Assembly: GCA_027494135.1 (NCBI GenBank)
Contig: JAOSJK010000012.1
Coordinates: forward strand, 796,795 to 860,794
From: Acidimicrobiia bacterium
GTDB taxonomy: Bacteria; Actinomycetota; Acidimicrobiia; IMCC26256; PALSA-610
DNA length: 64,000 nt
Direction: 5' to 3'
A program made the translations under genes and the position numbers. Under the pieces are notes generated by a model that was not told where the DNA came from, made no database searches, and saw only the letters and a program-made list of their open reading frames with translations. Position 1 is the first letter of the stretch; each line of letters begins with the position of its first letter. Of this stretch, positions 1-10,201 are shown one piece after another.

Positions 1-1
1 C

Positions 2-1471
2 GGGGAGGTGCGGACTCTGAGCCGCACACTCGACGCCGCCGGCCACAGGGCCGCCGATCTCGACCTGGTTGCGACCGCGGGTGCACCGCTGGCCGGAGTC
101 GACCTCGACGTTCGCGACCTCGCTCTGGCCACCGAGGATCTCGCTCCCGGGTACGCGAAGGTGGTTGTCCTCGACGGCTCCCTGACCGCGGAGACGAACG
201 CCGCGGAGATGTCGGATCTCCTTCGCCGGGCCGGGGTACACGACTCGGCCGCGTCGGTCGAGGCCGCCGAGCTGCGGCAGCGCGACATCCAGCCCTTCTT
301 GATGGCGGTGGAGTCCGGCGACGGGTGGTACGTGAGCGTCGCGTACACGGCGCTCGAGTACCTGCGCGTCCTCAACGACCTGCCCGCCCCCGACTACGGC
401 TCGGGCCTCGCCGCGCTGTCGAGCCTCGGAGCGTCCTCACCCGAGGACGCAGCCCGGCAGATGGTGAGCGGAGTCGCCGACTCCGACTGGGATGCCGTCT
501 TCTCCCTCATCCCGCCCGGCGAGATCGCGCTCTACGACTACCGAGAAGCCCTCGGCGAGCTCCTGGCCGACTCCGACGCGGGTGCCACCGTCGACGCCCT
601 CGACGCAACCGCCGAGATTGACGGTGACACTGCCGTCGTCGAGGTCCGCGCCTCCGGGTCGTTCGAGTCGGTTCGCGACGACGGCTACGGGCCCACCCAC
701 TGGGACCTCTCCGACGGCTGCCTCCGCGAGTACTACCCCGGCTACACCGAGACGGGCGTCGCAATCGGATCGGACTCCGGCGCCGTGTCATACCCGACGC
801 AGGCGACGAACGCCTTCTGCATCTCGCCGGCGTACGCGGGCTCGCCCCTGCTGATGTTCATCGGTGGTACCGGAACGCCGTCCGAGGATCCGGAGCGGGG
901 CGTAGAACTCACCGCCGTGCGGATCGGCGACCGGTGGTTCCTCAGCCCGGTGAGCATGGCGCTCGAGGCCGTCGACGCCTGGGTGGGCGGCTTCGACCTG
1001 CGCTCGCTCTACTCGATGCTCGGACTGGGTCGCGAGATCCCGCCCGAGACCGGGCTGACGCTGGGTGAGAGCTATCGCGGCGAGGTCGCTTCGCGCTGGA
1101 CGACCTACACGTACAGCTTCGACGGGAACGCCGGCCAAGAGGTGGTCGGCCGCTTGACCGAGCTCACCGGCGCAGACGAGCCCCGCGAAGGTACCCTGCC
1201 GGGGGCGTTCACGAGCGCAGAGCTGTACGCCCCCGACGGGTCGCCCGTCTACGACTCATACATGGTCCTTGCGGGCAGCCCCGTGGCGCTCCCGGAGGAC
1301 GGCACCTACACGCTCGTCGTGAATGCCTACTTCGCCGGACCGTACGAGCTGACGCTCTGGGACGCCGACGAGGCGCCGGGCGACGCCACCGGGGGGGCAA
1401 CCGCTACCGGTGGCGTCGCAACCTCGGTCCCGGCCGTACCGACCACCTTCCCGAACGCCCCCGATGGATGA
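2..1471 (+). CDS. Secreted/envelope protein with PPC-like C-terminal domain, 5' end outside window
   Basis: The frame is open from the first bases of the window, so the true start is probably upstream. A GTG at 8 is possible, but a GGGGAGG run abuts it with no spacing. No signal peptide is visible in the part present. Roughly residues 350-460 look like a bacterial pre-peptidase C-terminal (PPC) beta-sandwich: a Y-x-F-D-G-N-A-G-Q stretch followed by an ELYAPDG strand and LPEDGTYTLVV. The tail is Thr/Ala/Pro-rich. The middle (about 140-220) resembles a lipoprotein stalk domain that I cannot name. The stop overlaps the next start by 8 bases, so the two genes are probably translationally coupled. 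The function is unknown; an extracytoplasmic role is inferred only from the PPC-like domain. Confidence 0.7.
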   Translation, partial: GEVRTLSRTLDAAGHRAADLDLVATAGAPLAGVDLDVRDLALATEDLAPGYAKVVVLDGSLTAETNAAEMSDLLRRAGVHDSAASVEAAELRQRDIQPFLMAVESGDGWYVSVAYTALEYLRVLNDLPAPDYGSGLAALSSLGASSPEDAARQMVSGVADSDWDAVFSLIPPGEIALYDYREALGELLADSDAGATVDALDATAEIDGDTAVVEVRASGSFESVRDDGYGPTHWDLSDGCLREYYPGYTETGVAIGSDSGAVSYPTQATNAFCISPAYAGSPLLMFIGGTGTPSEDPERGVELTAVRIGDRWFLSPVSMALEAVDAWVGGFDLRSLYSMLGLGREIPPETGLTLGESYRGEVASRWTTYTYSFDGNAGQEVVGRLTELTGADEPREGTLPGAFTSAELYAPDGSPVYDSYMVLAGSPVALPEDGTYTLVVNAYFAGPYELTLWDADEAPGDATGGATATGGVATSVPAVPTTFPNAPDG

Positions 1472-1892
1472 CGAGTCCCGCCGGCGACTCCTAGCCGCCG
1501 ACCTGCTCGCCACCGCCGGTGGCGGCGGTCTGGTGGCGTCGGCGTTCCTTCACTGGGTTCGCAGCGGCCCCGGCAACGGCCTGCGTGGTCACGACCTCGT
1601 CGACACCGTCGTCGCGCTGGGAGGGGCTCTGCCGGGGCTCTCTGCCGCGCGCCTGACCGCGCTCTGGTACCTCGTCCCGGCGCTCGGTGCACTCGCGTGG
1701 CTCTCGGTCGGGCTGACCGGTGCGCACTCCCTACCTTCCCGCGCCGTCGCCGCGACTGCCGGGGCCACGACCGGGTTCGCCATCGTCGCCTTCGTCCAGC
1801 TCGCGGGGTTCGCGGCGCTGGGCCCGGGAGCCCTGCTCGCCGCGGCCGGTGGCGCCGCGCTCCTGGCTTCCGCGTTCATCTACCGCACCTGA
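1464..1892 (+). CDS. Small integral membrane protein, unknown function
   Basis: A protein of 142 residues starts at an ATG that overlaps the end of the previous gene by 8 bases. It has about four hydrophobic segments: near residues 10-26, 62-80, 92-112 and 116-136, rich in Ala, Gly and Leu. Short Arg-containing loops separate them, and the protein ends in YRT. The overlap points to an operon with the upstream envelope protein. I recognise no family. Frame quality and hydrophobic periodicity support a real gene. Confidence 0.7.
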   Translation: MDDESRRRLLAADLLATAGGGGLVASAFLHWVRSGPGNGLRGHDLVDTVVALGGALPGLSAARLTALWYLVPALGALAWLSVGLTGAHSLPSRAVAATAGATTGFAIVAFVQLAGFAALGPGALLAAAGGAALLASAFIYRT

Positions 1893-1937
1893 CGACCGAC
1901 CCAGTCCGATCCCGGAGTCGGCTCCCCCATAGGGCGT

Positions 1938-3402
1938 CTACGAGAGAGCGGCCGCGAGGACTTCGTGCACCTCGGCGGGGTTCAGCTCCTCGAGGTGGGC
2001 GACCGAGTCCGCGACGTCCGGCGAGCCACCGCAGGCGATGAACTTCTCGCGCATCAGCCGCGGATGGTGCGTCGCGTGGCCGCGCCTGCGGCCCCGATCG
2101 GGATGTCGCACGTCTCCTCGACCACTCGCCCGTCGACAAGGTGCACCTCCACACGTGCTCCGATCGCCTTCTCGGCTTCCTCGAACGTCGCCGCAGGCGC
2201 TCCAGATCGGCCACTAGCGATGCGGCATCGTCACCCCCGGAGGCCCGCAACCACTCCGCCGCCCGGTCGATGCCGGCCTCGCGCAGCGCCTCGCCCAGTG
2301 GCGCCGTCGCCAGCAAGGAGCGCTTCGTCAGCTCCTCGTCGTGAACGACGCGCACCTTCCGGGCGAGCAGCCACCGGCGCTCGTCGTCGAGTAGCGGCGA
2401 CCGGAAGTCGTGATGGGTCAGAGCCCCGGTCAGCAGAGGGACTGCGACGCTGTAGCCGACCGAGAAGTTGAGCGCAGCCACCGTGGAGGCCGGGCCGTCG
2501 ACGAACGGCGCGGCGCGAAGATCGACGGCAACCGTCAGGATGCCCGCATGGACGATCACTTCGTGCACATCCTCGATCCGTAGGTCGGGTAGGCGTCGGT
2601 GAAGCCGGACCGCGCAATCGATCGCCGGGTCGAGATACGCGCAGCCCGGGTACACCTTGAAAGAGGTCGTCTCCGTGTGCCATCTCTCTCCGAGGCCGGC
2701 GACCACCGCGTGAAGAAGCGGGACCTTCGCGAACCTGGCCAGGAACCCTTCGGGGTGCTCGAGGATATCGGGCGCGCCGACGAGACCTGCCGCCGCCGCA
2801 TCGCACGCGTCGAGGGAGATCCGCACCGGGGCCGACGCGGTGAAGACCTTGGCGTCGCTGCCCAGGAAGGCGCGGTGGAGCGACCATGGCGGCGCAGCGA
2901 GCGCAAGGCCCCATGCGCTCACCCACACCTCGGCCGGTGCGCCCTCGGCGTGCAACCTCGCGGCTGCGGCGCCCACGAGGTGAGCGTGTGCGGCGGTCTG
3001 TCCCCGATGGGGTCCGAGCGTCGCCGAAGCCGTCACGCGCGCCGCGCACTCCCCCGATGCCACTACTGAGGCCAGCAATGAGCGGCCGTCGAGCGCCAGC
3101 GCCCCGGCGTAGGCAAGCGGAACGTTCACGGTGGAGTGCGTCACATGCCCGGCGTACACCGTGTCGTCGTAGTCGAGGGCCATGGTGAGCGAGGCGAGTA
3201 CCGCTGCCGCCCGGCGCGGATCGTCCTGGGTGGGAGGCCCGAACGCCTCGACGATCTTCTTCCCCAGTGGATGATCGAGTGCCGCTCGGGCGGCGGCAAT
3301 CTGCGACAGAACTTGACTGCGCGCATAGCCGACGACGCGCTGGGGCACCTCGTCGAAGACCATGGTGCTTGCCCAGCCGGCAAGCTCCTCGGAGAGCGTC
3401 AC
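1938..3402 (-). CDS. MmgE/PrpD family protein, broken by two apparent frameshifts
   Basis: The first about 400 residues match the MmgE/PrpD fold (2-methylcitrate dehydratase / iminodisuccinate epimerase superfamily): a helical N-domain (SEELAGWA), a DDTVYAGHVTHSTVNV stretch, and FKVYPGCAYLDPAID in the middle. The uninterrupted frame runs out into Arg-rich nonsense. Changing frame near 2190 and again near 2090 restores a typical end: TFEEAEKAIGARVEVHL, then HHPRLMREKF, then LNPAEVHEVLAAALS and a stop at 1938. Both shifts equal one missing base. The GTG start at 3402 lies 12 bases from a long hairpin shared with the divergent FAD gene. PrpD proteins dehydrate or isomerise hydroxy-acids; the exact substrate cannot be read here. 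Confidence 0.75.
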
Positions 3403-3414
3403 CCCGCCAGACTA

Positions 3415-3457
3415 GGGGCGTCGATAGACCACAATATGTGTGGTCTATCGACGCCCC
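3415..3457. repeat. Dispersed hairpin element, copy 1
   Basis: Perfect 19-bp inverted repeat with a 5-base loop (ATATG). The core is GTCGATAGACCACA, and the outer part is GGGGC pairing with GCCCC. It lies between two divergent genes. Copies 2 and 3 are at 10151 and 33126. Confidence 0.9.
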
Positions 3458-3495
3458 TGCCGTGGGGGCGGGGCGTGGGGCGCAGGTAGGGTGAG

Positions 3496-4813
3496 ATGGT
3501 GCGGATTCCCGAGCGGGACGCGGAGGTGATCGCCGAGGCCGACGTGGTCGTGGCGGGGGCGGACCGGCGGGGCTGGGCGCCGCCCTCGCGGCAGCGCGCT
3601 CCGGTGCACGGGTGGTCCTATGCGAGCGCCAGGGCTTCCTCGGGGGCAACTTCACCACCGCCGTCGTCGGCACGGTCTGCGGCCTCTACGCGAACCGCGG
3701 TACCGACGAAGCGCCGAGCTTCGAACCGGCCGTCGGCGGCATAGCGGGTGAGATCACGTCGGCGTTGGCCGCCAGCGGCGCCGGAATGGGGCCGATCCCG
3801 TTCAAGGGCCGCACAGCGGTCTTCATCTACCAGTGGTGGGCCGCCAAGCGTCTCTTCGATCACCTCGTCGAGGCCGAGCCGAACATCGACCTTCTCCTCC
3901 ACTCCGTCGTCTCCGACGCGATCGTCGACGACGGCACCGTGCGCGCGCTTATCCTCGCCACGAAGCGTGGCCCGAAGGCGATCAAAGGACGCGTCTTCGT
4001 CGACGCCACCGGCGACGCCGACGTCGCGACGTTCGCCGGCGTGCGCACGGAAACGGGCGGCGCAGGTGGGCGTCAGATGGCGTCGATGCAGTTCCTGCTG
4101 CAGCGCGTCGACGACGCCGCCGTCATCACCGCCAATGCGGCTCTCTCCGAGATAATCGCCGAGCACGGTGCCCATCTCTCCAGAGACGGAGGCGCGGTCC
4201 TACCGACCTTCCGTCCGGGCGAGTTCTGGGGGCGATGACCCGGGTCCGCAATGCCGACGGCAGCCCGGTCGATACGACCGACGTGCGCCAAGCTACGTGG
4301 GGCGAGATGGAGGGCCGGCGCCTGGCCGAGGAGGCCGCCGACTTCCTGCGAGCGCACGTGCCCGGGTTCGAGGACTCGTTCCTCTGCGACACGGCGGTAC
4401 ACCTGGGCGTGCGAGAGACGCGCCACATCGCCGGCGAGTACACGCTCACTGGCGACGACGTCACGGGTGGTGCCCGCTTCGACGACGCGATAGCGGCCTG
4501 CGCCTGGCCGCAGGAGTACCACGTGTCGGGTCGCTCCACCGAGTACCGCTTCTTGCCACCCGGGGTCACGTACCAGGTCCCGTACCGATCGCTCCTCCCC
4601 CTGGGAACTCGCAACCTGCTCGTCGCCGGCCGCTGCATCTCTGCCGATCACGACGCTCTCGCCTCGGTGCGCGTTATGGCACCGAGCCTCGCAATGGGTC
4701 AGGCCGCCGGTGCCGCCTCGGTGCTGGCGCTGCGCGACGAGGGACGGACCGGCCCGGTCGATGTAGAGGAGCTTCAGCACAGCCTCCGCGGGGCAGGGGC
4801 CCTCCTCGAGTAA
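3496..4813 (+). CDS. FAD-dependent oxidoreductase, two apparent frameshifts
   Basis: Three consecutive frames join into one flavoprotein of about 440 residues. The first supplies MVRIPERDAEVIAEADVVVAG. The second supplies GGPAGLGAALAAARSGARVVLCER, the dinucleotide-binding glycine motif, followed by a GNFTTAVVGTVCGLY segment. The third, from about 4235, supplies LGVRETRHIAGEY and the closing AGRCISADHDALASVRVM with AMGQAAG, typical of FAD_oxidored (pfam12831-type) enzymes. Both breaks lie in G runs (about 3556 and 4233) and each equals one missing base. Family members oxidise or reduce diverse hydroxy or unsaturated acids. Divergent orientation with the PrpD-type gene suggests a shared catabolic step, but the substrate is unknown. 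Confidence 0.8.
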
Positions 4814-4852
4814 CGCGTCGTGCACGAAGGACCTCTCGGCCCTCCGGCTTCT

Positions 4853-5097
4853 CTAGCTCCCCGAGGCCCAGTAGAGGACGGTCAGGGCAGCGAGGATCCC
4901 CACGGCAGCAGTCGAGCCCCGAGGCCTGCGAGCTGGGGCTCCCTTCGCGCCTTCGCGTTGCGGCGCTTCGTGCGTCTGGCGTCCTTCACCCACCGCGCCC
5001 GGTCCTGCGCACTCGGCTCGTGATATCTGGCACCGTGGACGAACGACTCGTCGAACGGCACTCCGTCGCGATCGTGGCGGTCCGCAAGATCGCTCAC
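4853..5097 (-). CDS. Small conserved-looking protein with C-terminal membrane helix, frameshifted
   Basis: About 80 residues. The soluble part reads VPFDESFVHGARYHEPSAQ, then a basic RTKRRNAKARREPQ stretch. A one-base change near 4917 (a CGGGG context) lets the frame continue into a clear hydrophobic segment, AAVGILAALTVLYW, ending GS at 4853. Without it the frame ends in unstructured sequence. The tail-anchored layout resembles small actinobacterial hypothetical proteins. No function can be assigned. Confidence 0.55.
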
Positions 5098-5225
5098 GGG
5101 CGCTCGCCGACTCTCCCTGGGCTCGTCTCCTGCACGGACGCGAGGCTAGACGAGTCGTCGATCGACACGGCGCCAGGGCCGTCGATCAAGACTCCGACCC
5201 GCGATGCCGCCGGAACACAGCCGCC

Positions 5226-5693
5226 TCACGTGAAGACGATCTCGCCGCCCGCCGCTATGTCGTAGAACTCCCCGACCGTGATGATGCTGTCCATCTGCTC
5301 CACGAAATCGTCCTTGGAGAACCCGAAGAGATCCACCGATGCCTCGCAGCCGTACAGGCCGGCGCCGGTGTCCGAGATCATCTCGACGAACTCGGGAACG
5401 GTGGGGATGTCGAGCTTCGCCATCTTGGCATTCATGTACTTGGTCATAGCGGCAGAGATCCCCGGGATGGCTCCCAGCCATGTGGGCAGGTGCAGGCCGG
5501 GGTTGCCGACCGTCGCGATCTTGATCGACCGCTGCCTCTTCTTGTGGATCGCGTCGAGGCCGAAGAACGTGAAGAAGAGGTTCGCCTCGATGCCCTCGGC
5601 GCGCGCGCCGTTCGCCATTATCAGGCCGGGGTAGATGCCGTCGATCGAGCCCTTCGAGATCACGATCGAGACCTTCTCGATTGCTCCGCTCAT
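5226..5693 (-). CDS. DsrE/DsrF-like sulfur-transfer protein
   Basis: 155 residues, typical of the DsrE/F/H-like family. The N-terminus VSIVISKGSIDGIYPGLIMANGA, split here by the usual strand-helix, is followed by LFFTFFGLDAIHK, a hallmark of the larger DsrE-like proteins seen next to SQR genes. A Cys lies in the LYGCEASVDLFGF segment near residue 118, the position expected for a persulfide-carrying Cys. A GGGAG Shine-Dalgarno precedes the ATG. It is the last gene of a three-gene minus-strand set after an SQR-like flavoprotein and a TusE-like carrier. It probably acts in the cytoplasm moving sulfane sulfur; partner and acceptor are inferred from neighbours. Confidence 0.88.
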   Translation of the reverse strand: MSGAIEKVSIVISKGSIDGIYPGLIMANGARAEGIEANLFFTFFGLDAIHKKRQRSIKIATVGNPGLHLPTWLGAIPGISAAMTKYMNAKMAKLDIPTVPEFVEMISDTGAGLYGCEASVDLFGFSKDDFVEQMDSIITVGEFYDIAAGGEIVFT

Positions 5694-5743
5694 TCCTGCT
5701 CCCTTCAGAGAATCGGCGACAGTCGCCGTGCCGGCTCGGCCGC

Positions 5744-6061
5744 TCAGATGCAGCCGCGGGGCTTGGGTATCCCGGCGATCTTCGCCGCTACCTTCGCAGG
5801 CCCCTTGGGGAAGAGCTGATAGAGCTCCTTCACCGACACGCCCGAGGTCTTTCCGAGCACCCGCACGGTAGGGCCCTGGCCCTTCTGCTGGTACTCCTGA
5901 CGCATGAAGCGCAGGACCATCCAGTGCTGGTCGGTCAGCTCATCTATGCCCTCCTCCTTCGCGAGGTCGGGCACCATCGCCTCGGTCCACGTGTCGGGGT
6001 TCTCGAAGAACCCTTCGTCGGTGACCTCGACGCTCCTTCCGGCGACGGTCTTGGTCGGCAT
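5744..6061 (-). CDS. TusE/DsrC-like sulfur carrier
   Basis: 105 residues, the usual family length. The C-terminus PKPRGCI carries the invariant penultimate Cys that accepts sulfur in DsrC/TusE. The second Cys found about 11 residues upstream in dissimilatory DsrC is absent, so this is a TusE-type single-Cys carrier rather than a dsrAB partner. Family features include the DEGFFENPDTW and DQHWMVLRFMR segments. The ATG at 6061 was chosen over the GTG one codon earlier because GAGGAG sits at better spacing. It lies between the SQR-like and DsrE-like genes, 37 and 50 bases away, consistent with one transcript. Confidence 0.9.
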   Translation of the reverse strand: MPTKTVAGRSVEVTDEGFFENPDTWTEAMVPDLAKEEGIDELTDQHWMVLRFMRQEYQQKGQGPTVRVLGKTSGVSVKELYQLFPKGPAKVAAKIAGIPKPRGCI

Positions 6062-6098
6062 CACTGCTCCTCTCTGTCCTGGACTGCTGTCCTGGAAC

Positions 6099-7357
6099 TC
6101 AGCTCTTCGTACGAACCGACTTCGTGCCGTGGGACTTCCCCGCGAGCGGCATGTCGGCCTTGATCCCGGGGATGTCGCGTCCCGGCAGGAGGCTGTGCCA
6201 GTAGAACCACTGGAACATCAGCTTGCCGAGATGGTTGAGACGGGACTCCTTCAGGAGCGGCAGGCCCACGCCCGCCGGGAAGTGCCCCGACAGAGGCTCC
6301 GTCTCGTAATTGAAGTCGATCAACAGGGCCTTGCGGAAGCCGGTCTCGATGAAGCAGTTGGCATGCCCGTCGTACGAGGCATCGAGTGGTTCGCCCGCGA
6401 GGAACCGCTTCACGTTCTCCACCATCACCTCGCCCTCGAAGTGCGTAACCGATCCCGCCTTCGATGCCGGCAGGTTCGAGGCATCTCCGATGACGAACAC
6501 ATTCGGTGCAGCCTTGGACTGGAGGGTGTGCTCGTCGGCGGGGACGAAGTCGAACTCGTCGCCGAGCCCCGGCGAGCGGCCGACGTACTCTGCACCCCCG
6601 TGCAGCGGGATCATCACCGCGAGGTCGAAGAGGACCTCCCGTTCGTCGTAGCTCACGAGTCTGCCAGCGTCGCCGTCAACCTCACCGGTGTTGAACTCGG
6701 TGACCAGCTCGACCTCCTTCTCGGCGAGCAGCTCCGACAACGCCGCCGAGGCAACCGGCTTCGTGAAGGCGCCGTCGAGAGGCGTCACGTACGTGATCTC
6801 CACCTTGTCGCGGATGCCGCGGTCGTGGAAGTACCAGTCGGCGAGGAAGCAGAACTCGAGCGGTGCGACGGGGCACTTGATAGGCATGTCCACAACATTC
6901 ACGACGAGCTTGCCGCCGTCGAAGCGGGCGAGACTCCCGGCGAGCGCCGCGGCGCCTTCAAGGCTGTAGAACGTGTACACCTTCTCCATCCAACCGGGCC
7001 CGGTGAGGCCCTCGGTCTCCTCGGGCAGGAGTCTGGACCCGGTCGCGACGATCAGCACGTCGTAGGCAAGCACCGTGGCGTCTTCCAGGCGCACCGTGTT
7101 CGACTCTATGTCGACGTTGTCGATCGGCGCCTGGCGGTAGGTGATACCGCTGTGGAGCTGGCGCTCGCGCGGACGGACGATGTCGTCCGGCTGCGCCAGC
7201 CCGAACGGCACGAAGAGCAGCCCGGGCTGGTAGACGTGCCTGCCATCTTGATCGACGACAGTGATCTCGACGTCGTCTTCGCGGTACGCGCGGCGGAGGC
7301 GGTTGGCCGTGAGCGTCCCCCCGTCCCTGCCCCCAGGATCACGATGCGCTTCGGCAT
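6099..7357 (-). CDS. Sulfide:quinone oxidoreductase-like flavoprotein, one frameshift near the N-terminus
   Basis: MPKRIVILGAGTGG, a Rossmann FAD motif, starts at an ATG at 7357 after a strong GGAGGA site. A shift in a C run near 7320 joins it to TLTANRLRRAY and the remaining about 400 residues. Landmarks are the NAD/FAD VIVATGSRL segment, IKCPVAPLEFCFLADWYF with Cys at the place of the SQR catalytic Cys, VFVIGDASNLPASKAGS and GHANCFIETGF with a further Cys. The C-terminal helices (MFQWFYWHSLLPG) suit peripheral membrane attachment. SQR-family enzymes oxidise sulfide to sulfane sulfur with quinone as acceptor. The downstream TusE-like and DsrE-like genes would carry that sulfur onward. Confidence 0.85.
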
Positions 7358-7735
7358 TGCTCCTCCCTCGGCGTGGTCTAGAACCGGCTTCTCCGGACGG
7401 CCTGCGACCGTCGCTGCCCGCCAACAGGGCACCGGAGCCCTATCTGCCGACCCGATTCGGTATCGGAGTCCAACACCAGCGGCGTCCGCATCCCGCGGGA
7501 CCAAAGACCGCGGCTCCACGTCCGACTGTCAGGAATCTAGACCGCCGACGGCGCCCCGACGCCGCGGTTCCCGCCGGCCGGATCCGTCCGCGCGGCTCCT
7601 GTCCGAGGCCCCCTTTCCTAAACCTCTCCGCCAGGATGCCGATACGCCTCGTGATCGAGGTGTGGGAAGACCCGGCGCACGAGTACCGCGCGGCGTGTCA
7701 CGTGGGCACGACCCACGTCTGAACGAGGAGACCCG
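7358..7735. other. Intergenic region between divergent genes, no clear gene
   Basis: A 378-base gap between the minus-strand SQR-like gene and the plus-strand lectin/propeller gene. Open frames here have poor codon quality and look like chance frames. The plus gene has GAGGAG before its ATG. A TAGAACC string at 7379 lacks the second half of the operator motif described elsewhere. I see no RNA gene or repeat. Confidence 0.4.
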
Positions 7736-10137
7736 ATGAGCTCAGGGACCATATGGAACCGGGCCGGCACGCCGTCGTATGCCTCACTCGCAGCCGGTTC
7801 ACGGATTCCGCGCCCGGCGTCGCGCTCGATCCGCGCGGTGGCCATGGCCGCCCTCGCAATCGCCGGATCGTTTGTCGTGATCCCGCAGGCCACAGCATCG
7901 GGCACGCCCACGGTCGATGCCCCGGCCACCGCCGGCGCCGCCCCGAACCGCAGGGCGCAGATCTCGGGCATCTCTGTGGATCCCGGCGACTCCACGAGCC
8001 TCGCGGTCCACGTCTCGACCGACCAGGGGACGCTGTTCCTCGAGGACACCTCGGGTCTGACCTTCAGCGCCGGATCCCAGAACGACGTTGCCGAGATGGC
8101 CTTCAACGGCTCCGCGCAGGACGTGGAGGACGCTCTCGCCGCGCTGTACCTATACCCGCCTGGAGACTTCGAGGGAGACGCCACCTTCACGATCTCGGTG
8201 GCCGACGGGGCCGCCTGGTACCTGCCCGAGACCGGCCACTACTACCAGACGTCCGGGGGCACGGAGGTCGACTACACCACCGCCGAGGCCGCGGCCGACG
8301 CGTCCTTCTTCCACGGGATGCAGGGGTACCTGTTCACACCTACCAGCGCGGCGGAGAAGGAGTTCGTCGCGGACTTCCTCCTCGGGGACACCGGCTACGG
8401 ACGGGGTTGGATGGGGGCGAGCGACGCCGCTGTCGAAGGAGAGTGGCGCTGGACCGAGGGCCCCGAAGGCGAGGAGGACGGCGGTTCGGGGCGGGTGTTC
8501 TATCGCGACGATTTCGATGGCGACGGCAATCCCACCGGATTCGCCGCGGGCGCAGTGAACGGCGAGTACACGAACTGGATCTCGGGCCAGCCCAACGACA
8601 GCTGGGGCGAGGACTATGGCTACCAGTTCGGGTACGGGGGTTGGGAGGACCGCGACTCGTCCAGTGAAGAGGAGTACGTGATCGAGTACGGCGGCATGAG
8701 CGGCGACACCCCGGCAATAGCGCAGGACACCACGACCGTGACGTTCGAACCGACCGTGCCCGGAACCCCGCGGTACCCGGAGACGAGTTCGAACGTGTAC
8801 ATGGAGAACGCCGTGCGGGTCTGCTGGAGCAATCCCGAGGAGGACGGTGGACGGGCGATCACCGGCTACACGGTCTACGTCGAGCCCCAAGACGTAGAGC
8901 CGGTGGAGACGGTGTCCACCTGCGTGTGGATCGAGGACCTCTACTACGGGACCGACTACACGTTCACGATCACCGCGACCAACGAGATCGGCGAGGGCGA
9001 CGCGTCCGACGAGGTGACCGGCACGCCCGCAGCCGGTACCCCCAACACCACGACGACCACCGCGGCACCCACCACGACCACCACGGCACCTCGACCCGCC
9101 ACCACAACGACCACGGCACCACGGTCCGCTACCACCACGACGACCGTGGCCGCCCCGGTCGCCTCGGCGCCGGATGCACCGGAGATCACCGAGATCGTGC
9201 CGGCGAGCCACGCGCTCGTCGTCGAGTGGGAGGCCACCGATGACGGCGGTGCCGAGATCGCCCGCTACACGGTGCGCGCAGACCCGACCACCGGGTCAGC
9301 CGGTATGACACTCAAGACAACCTCCGGCACGCAGGTGAGCGGAGACACAACCACCGCGACAGTTGACGGGCTCACCAACGGCACGGAGTACGCAGTGACC
9401 GTGACAGCCACCAACGCTGCCGGCACCAGCGCCCCGTCGGCTGCCGTCCGCGGACGCCACGCGGCAACGCCATCTCTCTCCCGCCCGGGTTCACGAACCC
9501 CACGGGCGGCGACATGCCCGAGGTCGACCCTCCCGAAGGAGTCGAGCTGATCAGCGTCACCCCGACGCCCAGCGGCAACGGGGCCTGGGGGATCTCGGCC
9601 GACGGAGGCGTCTTCGCCTTCGGTGACGCCCCCTTCCTCGGCTCGATGGGCGGCATCGAGCTTGCGGCACCGATCGTCGCGATGGCTGTGACCCCGAGCG
9701 GTCACGGCTACGTCCTCGTGGGTGCCGACGGAGGCGTCTTCACGTTCGGTGACGCCGAGTTCCACGGGTCGCTCGCCGAGCTCCCTCTCGCCGGCCCGAC
9801 CACCGCGGTGATAGCGAGCTGCTCCGGACACGGCTACTACCTTGTCTCGACCGACGGCGGCGTCTTCGCCTTCGGTGATGCCGTGTTTCGCGGGTCGATG
9901 GCCGGCACACCGCTGGTCTCGCCGATCCGGGGCATCTACCCGTTCTGCTCCGGCGACGGCTACTGGATGTACGCGGCCGACGGCGGCGTCTTCACGTTCG
10001 GCAGCGCCGTCTTCTACGGGTCGCTCGGCGACGCCGGGATCAGCGACGTCGTCGCCTTCGTGCCCACCGTTACCGACGGCGGCTACTGGCTGCTACGCCG
10101 CGACAAGACCAGCGTCCCCTTCGGCGACGCCACCTGA
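7736..10137 (+). CDS. Secreted C-type-lectin / fibronectin III / propeller-repeat protein, one frameshift
   Basis: Sec-type signal peptide at about residues 30-55 (AVAMAALAIAGSFVV...ATASG). A beta-rich region follows, then a C-type lectin-like domain near 160-310 with GWMGASDAAVEGEWRWTEGPE, a W-x-x-GQPND motif and GGWEDRDS. Then come an FnIII domain, a Thr/Pro-rich linker of TTTT blocks and a second FnIII domain. Near 9475 the frame must change by one missing base. It then runs into at least four repeats of about 46 residues carrying DGGVFAFGDA/FxGS, plus a degenerate fifth, a propeller-like repeat common in Acidimicrobiia exoproteins. A role in surface attachment or carbohydrate recognition is inferred from domains only. 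Its end faces the Liv binding-protein gene, with a hairpin between. Confidence 0.85.
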
Positions 10138-10150
10138 CCCCCCACCAGGG

Positions 10151-10197
10151 CACGAGCGTCGATAGACCACAATATGTGTGGTCTATCGACGCTCGTG
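10151..10197. repeat. Dispersed hairpin element, copy 2 (between convergent genes)
   Basis: Perfect 21-bp inverted repeat around loop ATATG. It has the same GTCGATAGACCACA core as copy 1, but the outer stem here is CACGAGC pairing with GCTCGTG. It lies just after the stop at 10137 and before the convergent stop at 10202, so it could end transcription from both sides. No T tract follows. Confidence 0.9.
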
Positions 10198-10201
10198 GCG
10201 G

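Noticed and set aside
5744-6061. Dissimilatory DsrC
   Set aside because: The second conserved Cys near position -11 is missing and there is no dsrAB gene, so a TusE-like role fits better.
7379-7392. TAGAACC string as an operator site
   Set aside because: It lacks the GTT half-site and the closing A, so it does not fit the motif.
5904-7739. A 611-residue plus-strand open frame
   Set aside because: It is antisense to the TusE-like and SQR-like genes, with no recognisable motif and skewed composition.
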